The position numbers were made by a program, and so were the translations under genes. A stretch of DNA of 64,000 bases from Neocallimastix lanati (nom. inval.) (taxonomy: Eukaryota > Neocallimastigomycota > Neocallimastigomycetes > Neocallimastigales > Neocallimastigaceae): the NCBI GenBank assembly GCA_016946835.1, contig JACVTC010000125.1, forward strand, positions 1-64,000, in the 5' to 3' direction. The notes beneath the pieces were generated by a model that searched no databases, had not been told where the DNA came from, and saw nothing but the letters and a program-made list of their open reading frames with translations. Position 1 is the stretch's first letter. Each line of letters opens with the position of its first letter. This document shows, piece by piece, positions 56,459-64,000 of this stretch.

Positions 56459-56515
56459 AATAGTAATAAAAAACTAAAAATTAATAACTAAAAAAAAAAA
56501 AAAATAAAAAAAAGT

Positions 56516-56979
56516 CAATTTTTATTATAAAGTCTTGAGTATAATGAGAATTGTAATAATTTTATATCTTTTTGGAGTAAATAATTTCGATAATTAGTAG
56601 TTTGTTGAATGATTGAAAAATAATTTGATTTAGCACTTTTTTCAGTATATTATTTAAATTGAATATCATAAAGTATTTAATGACTAAGATTGAATTGATG
56701 AAATAAAATGGCACAAATTAGTAAAGAGTTAAATAAATTACTACAAGATTTAGAGTGAATCAATCTCTTACAACGTGATACATGAAATATAAAGTTGAAA
56801 TACAATTGAATACAATAGATTCTTACATGAGAATAGTAATACTACATGAAAATAGAAATACAATGAAAATGTATTACTAATTCTTGGGTGTAACTTATTT
56901 AACAATGTTCCAAAAATGCACCATTATATTCCGCAGTGAGTGTTCACCAGAAAAATTTTACCAATAACATTACCATTGC
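56516..56979. other. Unique sequence between LINE D and LINE E
   Basis: Moderately A/T-rich, more mixed than true spacer, with no frame longer than about 20 codons that looks coding. Together with 58159-58270 it is the pre-insertion target of LINE E. It may itself be an old transposon, but nothing identifies it. Confidence 0.5.
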
Positions 56980-56992
56980 GCATAATGTTATT
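56980..56992. repeat. Target-site duplication of LINE E, 3' side
   Basis: GCATAATGTTATT, identical to 58146-58158. Its last two T overlap the start of the poly(T) tail. Confidence 0.88.
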
Positions 56993-58145
56993 TTTTTTTT
57001 TTTAGACTAGGAATAAACTTTATTTAATAATATTTTTTTTTAAAAAATACATGAAGTTTAAATACATGAAATTTTTTTTTTTTTTTTTATATATTAATAT
57101 TAAAAAACTACGTTATGAGATTCGAGGACGAAAAGGCCTCTAACTCTTCCCATTCATCGAAGATAACTCCATGTGGATGAAAATTATCATTCGAATCTGT
57201 ATCAGAATTTCTTCTTTGCCTTATCGTTACGACGTCGACGCTCTTGACAACGGTAGGTCTAACACTATACAAATCGATCATGGTGTAAAAATCACCAATC
57301 ACAATAGGCATAACGTTAGTAAGGAATTCCGCAAGCCCCACAAAATATGAAATCGGGAAAGAAGACTCGTTCGAAGGTGATTGAAAAATATTATTAATAT
57401 ATCGCCTTCTTTCCCCCGAGCCGATCTTTAAGATTTCAAATACTGCATTTCCGCCAAGAAGGAGACACAGCACGTAAAAATTGATATTATCATCAAAATC
57501 TTCCTCTTTATCATCAGGAATGTTCAATGATTTCTCATGAACAATTAGAGAAAAATTAATAAAAATTTCATCAACAAAGGGAATGAAATGTTGCCTAAAT
57601 TCTTCAAATTTAGGACATAAAAGTATCCAGTGTGTAAAACTAGGTATGCTGTTACTCTCACCACAACAAGGGCAGTATGTTGGGCAATTTTCTGATACTA
57701 GATTACTTTTAACATACGTTTTTACATCAAATTTGAATCCACATTTAATTCGTCCAATCCAAAAAAATCCAAGAGAAAATTGTGAATATTTAAGTGATAG
57801 ACGTTGAATAAATTTTTTAAAACCAAATTTAAATTTCTTGTATTTTGTAGATCTGATCGCAGGAGTGCTTGAATAATGAATATTTTCCCAGTAAAACTTC
57901 CTTATTTCTCCAGGAAGTTTATTATTGTGCTTGTGTACTGCTAAACTCCGTGCTTTTTTCGTCCATGAATAGTGAGAAAGTGTAGGTATATTTTTGACTA
58001 AATGAGAAATAATACAAGAAGAATCTTTCCACTTTTTAAAGCATCGAATCATCGCCTTAGCACAAAAACTAGCTATAGGAGGTATAGAAAGTTCCTTAGA
58101 CATATTGTAAATTGAAGTATTGGAGGTTTTATTTTTAAACCCGAA
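56991..58145 (-). mobile_element. LINE E: 5'-truncated insertion with 13-bp target duplication
   Basis: Body 57004-58145, T run (tail) of about 13 nt at 56991-57003. Flanked by GCATAATGTTATT on both sides (56980-56992, 58146-58158), the expected result of target-primed reverse transcription. The sequence equals the 3' part of LINE C up to the NKTSNTSIYNMSKEL block, with very few differences. The tail is shorter than in C. It is one of the clearest single insertions in the window. Confidence 0.93.
57108..58103 (-). pseudogene. LINE E C-terminal ORF fragment
   Basis: 331 residues, MSKELSIPPIASFCAKAMIR to the same C-terminus as LINE C. One visible amino-acid difference (NVMPI for NIMPI). It starts at an internal Met and has no RT. 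Confidence 0.88.
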
Positions 58146-58158
58146 GCATAATGTTATT
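58146..58158. repeat. Target-site duplication of LINE E, 5' side
   Basis: GCATAATGTTATT, identical to 56980-56992. Confidence 0.88.
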
Positions 58159-58289
58159 AATTAACACAAAATATAACTTTACTACTATTTTGCACCAGTA
58201 CTGTGGATCTACTTTATAAGAGTAAAGTTAATTCCCCTTGCAGGCGATTTAAATACATAAATCGAGTACACCCCTGCTCGGGTAACCAT

Positions 58290-58551
58290 AACTTTTACAT
58301 TTATCAAAAATATCATTGATAAATATATTGAATAAAATAGGAGAGAGAGGACACCCTTGGCGAACACCACGATTATAATACAGTTTGATTTACTCCATTT
58401 TGCAAATGATTTAATCTGTAAGGCTACGCAGACACCAGCAATAGGAGGAATGCTTAGATCTCATCTCTTACCTAATAAAACTTTTTTTTTTTTTTTTTTA
58501 TTTACCATTTAATTTCCTATCCAAAGTCCTTGATTCTTTAGTCCATAAGAC

Positions 58552-58560
<9 letters not shown>
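58290..58560 (-). mobile_element. Scrambled LINE fragments
   Basis: Three minus-strand LINE blocks in non-native order. Reading 5' to 3' on the minus strand they are WTKESRTLDRKLNGK (58547-58503), then a poly(A)-like run (58482-58499), then IPPIAGVCVALQIKSFAKW (58452-58376 region), then the RT block RGVRQGCPLSPILFNIFIND (58371-58300). In an intact LINE the RT block comes first and WTKESRTL last. The last two blocks are joined in different frames. A 29-nt A run lies at 58552-58579. Confidence 0.65.
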
Positions 58561-58583
<23 letters not shown>

Positions 58584-60758
58584 GACAATATCACTAATAT
58601 TAAATATTTCCTATTTTCTCCACAACTTTAAATTACTATAATTAAAATATTATTTCTATTATTATTATAGAATAAAAATAACAAAATAAATAAATTTTAT
58701 TTAAAACTTTTTTTTTTTTAAAAATTATTAATTTTTTTTATTTATTTAATATTCTTTTTTTACACATTTATAAATTTAAAAATTAAATAATAATGATTAA
58801 TTACGAGATACAAATTATGAAAAAAAAAATGTATATTCTATTTAAAATTATTTACTTCGAAATTATAATTAGATTATAAAAATAATTATTATACAAAATT
58901 ATTTTTTCTAAATAAAAATATAAAAAATAAACATAATTATATTATTATTAAAAATTTTGAAATTTCGTTGTTTTGTTTTTACTTTGATTTTTTAAAAAAG
59001 AAATCAAAAAAAAAAAAAAAGGAATGCTTGGATTTTGTTTTTTTTTATAAATATTAAATTCTAATCATTTTATAAAAATACATATAAGTTAAGGATAAAA
59101 TTAAACTACTTTTTCTTCTCTTTGAATGAATTAATTTTATATTTTTTTTTTCTTTATATTCTTTTTTTTAAATTGTAATAATTAAATTATCAAATTCCAT
59201 TTAAATTTTTCTGAATTTTTTTGTTATTAATAATTTTTAGAATTTCTTTTATTGACTTCATTTTATACAGTGAATTATAAAAATTCTTTAAATTTTATTT
59301 CACCTTTTTTTCATTTTCTTTCTTCTTCTTCCTTGCTGAAAATAAAATTAAGTGAAAAACAAGATAGACAATGAAATAGCTCTTTTTCTTTTTTTTTCGT
59401 AATATTTTTTATTGAAATACTAATTATTTAATACTTCTAAATTTTTCAAAAATTTTCTTTGGAATAGATAATTCATTTTTTTTCTTTTTTTTTGCCTTCA
59501 TTCAAATCAAAAGCTTCTTTTGTACTTTCTTTAAAAGAATAAATAATTTAATGAATATAAAAATTTAATTCATTAATACGAAGAACTCGAATGTAAAAAA
59601 ATATATATATATTTTTTTAAAACAAGTTTCTCCTAAAAATAAATTAAATGCTTAAATGGTTGTTTTCCTTTATCATATTTATTGATTTTATTCCTTTCCT
59701 TTCTTTTTCTTTCTTGTTTTAAAAATCTTTTGATAAAAAAATTTTATTCTTCGAATGTGAAAACATTTTTTCTAAAAAAAAACTTATATTAATAAAATTA
59801 ATATTATAATTTTATCTTATTCATAATAAATTATAAATTATGTCATAAAAGATTTTTTGTGTATTTTTTTTTTTGTTTTATAATTTTTTAAATTATACTT
59901 TTTTTACAAATTAGTTTGTAAAAAAATAAGCTTTTAATAATTATGACGTTATATTTAAACAACTATTAACTACTAATTTAAGTTTCTTTAAAAAAAATGA
60001 AAAATTAAAAATGTCATGGTTTTTTAATAAATAATAACTATATTAATATTTATAATATTCAAAAAAAATAATTAAATAGTTTAAATTCATTTATAAAATA
60101 ATATCTAATTTTTATAAATAATTCTAATAAAATATTATTTAATTTTTTTCTTCCTTTGTTCACTCCTATTTCGTTTTATTTTATTAAATAATCTATATTA
60201 TTTAATTAATAATTTAATGTGAAACAAAGAAATAAAAAAGTTATGATATAAATATATTACTTTTTAAAATAAAAACTATTATATTTTTTATATCTTTTCT
60301 AATTCTATGTTAAATATATAACTACTAAATGATTGTAAATTTGAATATCTATAAAGAAAAAATGCATTGTAAAAAAATTATTAAATAGTACTTTTTCTTT
60401 TTTCTTTAATCCTTCTTTTTGTAATATTAAAAAAAACTAATCATGGGTTTATATGGGTTTAAATTAAATAAAATAGTTTTAAAATATGATTAAATGTTTT
60501 GCGCAATTAATAATTTTTCATAAATTAAATATGTATATATAGGAATCCCATATTGGAATTATAAATAAATTAAAAACCCTTCCCCACACTTTAAATTTAA
60601 TTTTTTAATAATATTTTAAAAGGATATTGGAAAAAAAAACTTTTAAAACGTTAAACGTAAAATAATTTAAAATAACTTATAAATATTAAATAAGAAAAAG
60701 AGAAAAACTAAATATTGTTTTTTTTCTCTTTTTCTCCCCTTGATTTTTTTTAAATAAT
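58561..60758. other. Intergenic A/T stretch
   Basis: Returns to near-pure A/T after the LINE region. T- and CTTT-rich tracts near 59100-59720. No exon supported. Includes the 3' UTR of the reductase-like gene. Confidence 0.65.
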
Positions 60759-61724
60759 TTAATGACGGTAAGTAACAGTACCACGAGTGAAAATGAATAA
60801 ATCATCCATAACTCTAAGACCCTTGTTACGAATTAAAGGAGTAGTACCAACAGTGAATACATCATCCTTTTGGTTAGCTGGGAAAGTCTTTGGACGTAAT
60901 TGACCAGCAGAGTTGTATGGACCACAAATTTGACCACTAGTAGTCATACGAACTTCATCTAAAAGCTTTAAACGAAGAAGTTGAGAGATAACACTACCAC
61001 CAGTACTAACATCAAGATACTTAACCTTTAAGATGTTACGAAGAGTTTCAAAGACATGGTTTAAGTCAAGACCTTCTCCAGTTTCGGATGGACGGAAAAC
61101 GAAAATCTTTGGTCTTCTAAGTGGAGCATCTTCTGGTTGACCTTCCATAGCATCAGCAAAGATCTTTTCAACCTTTTCCTTACCTTCTTCAGAAGTAAGA
61201 ATAACACAACGGACACAAGTCTTGGAGAAGATTGGGTGTTGTGGGTCAACATTACCAGTGTTAGTAAGGATACATTGGTATGGGAAGTGAGTCTTTTCCA
61301 TAGTTTCTTGTCTGTACTTAACAAGATCATCGTATCTTGGGTAACAACCAGCATCTGGTTCATTCTTTAAAGTTTCTGGAGTAATTAAAACGGCATCAGC
61401 TAAAGTCCAACCAGTGTTTAATAATCTGAAATCAGTTTTACCACCTAATTCTTCAGCAGCTTCAGCACCTTCTTCCTTAAATGAAGCAACACCATCAAAA
61501 GAGGCAACACTATTAGACCAAGCGTATGGTCTGTTCTTTGGAAGAGCAATATTGTTTAAGTTGTAGAATTCAAGAGCTTCTTCAATTGGAACTTCAGCCT
61601 TGGAGAAAGCACCAATACGTGGGGTAACAATAATGTTAGTAACAGTTGGAGCTTCTTCTTCCTTAACTTGGGAAGACTTCTTTTGTAACTTTTGAGCAGA
61701 TTTCTTGTGAGTGGCCTTAAGCAT
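60759..61724 (-). CDS. RibD C-terminal/DHFR-fold reductase-like protein
   Basis: 321 residues, no intron. A Lys-rich N-terminal extension (1-30) precedes the RibD_C (pyrimidine reductase/DHFR-like) fold. The blocks are SVASFDGVASF (matching the family's N-A-S-x-D-G strand), LLNTGWTLADAVLITPETL (helix plus the DAxLxxxxT motif), YQCILTNTGNVD, YLDVSTGGSVISQLLRLKLL (the GG loop that binds NADPH phosphates) and DEVRMTTSGQICGP. Bacterial RibD_C and yeast Rib7 reduce a diaminopyrimidine intermediate of riboflavin synthesis with NADPH. Whether this protein does so is unclear, because insertions and the N-terminus differ from Rib7. Third codon positions are much richer in G/C than in the neighbouring genes (AAG, TTC, GTC, TAC common), a sign of high expression or a different origin. 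The start is the first ATG, preceded by ACGAAA. Confidence 0.8.
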   Translation of the reverse strand: MLKATHKKSAQKLQKKSSQVKEEEAPTVTNIIVTPRIGAFSKAEVPIEEALEFYNLNNIALPKNRPYAWSNSVASFDGVASFKEEGAEAAEELGGKTDFRLLNTGWTLADAVLITPETLKNEPDAGCYPRYDDLVKYRQETMEKTHFPYQCILTNTGNVDPQHPIFSKTCVRCVILTSEEGKEKVEKIFADAMEGQPEDAPLRRPKIFVFRPSETGEGLDLNHVFETLRNILKVKYLDVSTGGSVISQLLRLKLLDEVRMTTSGQICGPYNSAGQLRPKTFPANQKDDVFTVGTTPLIRNKGLRVMDDLFIFTRGTVTYRH

Positions 61725-64000
61725 TTTCGTTAACTAATAAAATTTTTAATAATCATTAATATTAATATTTATATCAAATTTGAATACAACTTTTTCTAAA
61801 TTTTTATATTTATTTCTTTTCTATAATTATCCATTAAAAACAAATAAATTTTTACTAATAACTGATAAATATTACTAATACACTATTTTCCTTTTCTTAC
61901 ATATATATTTTATTTCTTTTATTCTATCATTTAAATATTTTCAATAGATTAAAATCTACCAATCTTTTTTTTACAAAGTAATCTTTTTTTTAAAAAAAAA
62001 AAAATAAAGTAATAATAATAATAATAATTATATAAAAAAATAATTAAAGATTGCTTACTGTTTTTTAAAAAGTGTTTGTAAATTTAAGGAATCAAGTTTT
62101 ATTTCGTTTTCTAAATCGCAAAGATTTTAGATATAAATCTAAAATTACTTTTTTTTTTTTAACTGGAAGGGATTATGAAAAAATAAATTTAGGTCTTTTA
62201 ATAAAAATATAAAATAAATCTAATAATTATTATAATAATTATTAATATCTAATTTTATTATTTTTAATAAGTTTTGTGAATAAAAATTTATTAATAAATA
62301 AAATGAATAAAAAGTTAGCAGAGATAAAAAAAAAAAAAAAGAAAAAAAAAAAAAAAATTTAATTATATATATATACTTTTTTTTTTTTTTTTGTTCTTTT
62401 AAAAAAAAAAAAAAAAAAAAAAAGTTAATTCAATGGATATTAAAAATTTTAAATATATTATAATATAAGCATAATATAAGACTATATTATATTATTAATA
62501 ATTATTCCCATATAAAAAAAGATAAAAAGAATATAATTCATTTTATATAGGATGAATTCTTTTTTTTTTTTTTTTTCATTTAAAAATAACTGCAAATAAG
62601 CCTTTTTTTAATATAAACTAATTGCAATTATCATTAAATAAATGGATATCTATCTACTGAATATAAAAGAACTATATTATTTAATTTAATTTTTAATATA
62701 TTAAGCATGTAATGATTAATATATATCAATTTCTTTTTTTTTTTTTTTTTTAAATGTTTAAACAAAATAAAATAATAAATAAAATAAAAAATAATCATAA
62801 TATTAAAATAATTAAAAAAAATTTAAATTAAATAATAAATATAATATTATATAATAAATAATAACAAAAACATAATACCATAAAATAATATTTATAATTA
62901 ATTATAAAATAATAGTAAATATTAATTATATATAAATTAATTAATAAATAATAATAATTATATTATTATATTAATTAAATAACAATTGAAAAATACGAAA
63001 TAAATCAATTGATAATATATTTTAATATATTGTATAACGTCTAAAACTAAAAATTTCTTTTTTTTTTTAATAATTTAAATACAACAAAAATAAAAAAAAA
63101 ATAAACTTTTTTTTATTCAAATGCTTTCAATTAAATATAATATATGGTATTCTATATAATAAAGTATAATGTATAATTAAGATACAAAACAAAAAAATGA
63201 AAAGATTGCATTTAAATAGACTGTATATATAAAGTCTATATATAATAGTATAATGAAATTTTAATTTATAAATTTAATAATGTGTACATTCATATAAATA
63301 ATATATGGCTTAATATATAACAAATTAATTTTAACAATTTGTGTAATTAATATATATTAAAAAAAGAATAAAACTAAAAAAAAAAAATAATTATAAAAAA
63401 TTTTAACATAAAATAATTATATATGGATAATTCATTTTTATTAATAATGTCTATAATAATATATATATCAAATACATTGATAATATGTGCTATAATATAC
63501 TGTAACTTTATTTATTACATTAAAAATAATTTTTTTATTTCTTTTTTAATAAAACAATGCATCAATATTATATAAAAATAATTATTTCAGCCAATAATAT
63601 AAAAAGATCATCTTTTCTTATTTAAAAAAAAATATTTTAATTATTAAACTTTAAAAATGAAGTATTAATTTAGAAATTGATTAATATATATCTAAATATA
63701 TTGATATTATATATTATATTCTATTAACCATAAAAAACTCCATAGAAATGTTTCAATTCTTAATAAATAGAGTTAAATTTTCTCCATAAATTGAAGTTTA
63801 ACAAAAAAAAAAATAATTAAAGAATTAATAATATTAAATAAAATTAATATATTAATTAATAGTATTATTATATATAACAAATAAGGATCTATACCAGTAA
63901 TAATACTAAAATCATATTTAAAAATGATAATAATAATATTATTATTTATAGCTAATATTTATTATTAAAATTATTATTATTTGATTATTATTATTATTAT
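61725..64000. other. Intergenic A/T stretch to window end
   Basis: Promoter side of the reductase-like gene, then 2 kb of A/T repeats and homopolymers. No gene, tRNA or GC-richer island seen. Confidence 0.65.

Larger units (their letters stand above)
51753..56515 (-). mobile_element. LINE D: potentially complete non-LTR retrotransposon
   Basis: About 4.7 kb on the minus strand. A short 5' UTR of roughly 50 bp precedes one long ORF (56458-52019). A ~240-bp 3' UTR ends AATAAAGATGAAACAAG...GCTGCCGTTA with a poly(A) tail (T run 51753-51781). No LTRs. The 5' end is placed only approximately, at the A/T-rich leader near 56,480-56,515, and no target duplication could be found because the 3' flank is LINE C. 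A', at 48277, is a recent 5'-truncated copy of this element or of a sister, which implies recent mobility of the subfamily. Confidence 0.88.

Noticed and set aside
56700-56760. Short plus-strand frame MAQISKELNKLLQDLE
   Set aside because: Only 16 codons, no context; too short to call.
58146-58290. LTR of a retrotransposon next to LINE E
   Set aside because: Mixed sequence with AATTAACAC-like ends, but no second copy, primer-binding site or polyprotein is visible.

Overview
The window comes from a nuclear genome of extreme A+T content: long homopolymers, (AAT)n and heptamer microsatellites, and gene islands separated by kilobases of nearly pure A/T. All split genes have GT-AG introns of roughly 75-620 nt. 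An anaerobic gut fungus (Neocallimastigomycota) fits best. The alternative with similar composition, a dictyostelid amoeba, is disfavoured because the first gene is a true Cdc42 and dictyostelids have Rac-type GTPases but no Cdc42 orthologue. A Brl1/Brr6 nuclear-envelope protein also fits a fungus. The species assignment is inference.

Layout. 5.1-6.3 kb: CDC42 (+). 7.2-9.0 kb: a decayed LINE 3' end (+) split by a 351-bp foldback/MULE-like MITE with a perfect 9-bp target duplication. 10.0-12.2 kb: GMP reductase (-, 6 exons). 14.0-15.4 kb: RBM42-like RRM protein (+, 3 exons). 16.3-18.8 kb: Brl1/Brr6-like membrane protein (-, 7 exons). 20.8-21.3 kb: TFIIA gamma subunit (+, 3 exons). 24.9-27.5 kb: an unassigned C3HC4 RING protein (-, 7 exons). 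27.5-37.9 kb: a gene desert holding a tRNA-Glu(CTC) and three short GC-richer islands that may be RNA genes, retroposons or exon relics. 38.0-44.8 kb: two tandem, intronless, paralogous coiled-coil genes with 14-residue repeats and a shared MORN-like C-terminal domain. 46.1-58.6 kb: an array of LINEs, all on the minus strand, joined head to tail through poly(A) tracts. 60.8-61.7 kb: an intronless RibD_C/DHFR-fold reductase-like gene (-).

The housekeeping genes are unrelated in function (polarity GTPase, purine salvage, RNA binding, nuclear-pore/envelope assembly, basal transcription), as expected for eukaryotic gene order without operons. The most unusual parts are the LINE array, which looks like repeated insertion of LINEs into the poly(A) tails of earlier LINEs and contains one potentially complete 1,479-residue element, and the tandem coiled-coil/MORN-like gene pair, for which I recognise no named family.

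Exon boundaries were derived by eye from reading-frame continuity, splice-site dinucleotides and family knowledge. No database search was run.
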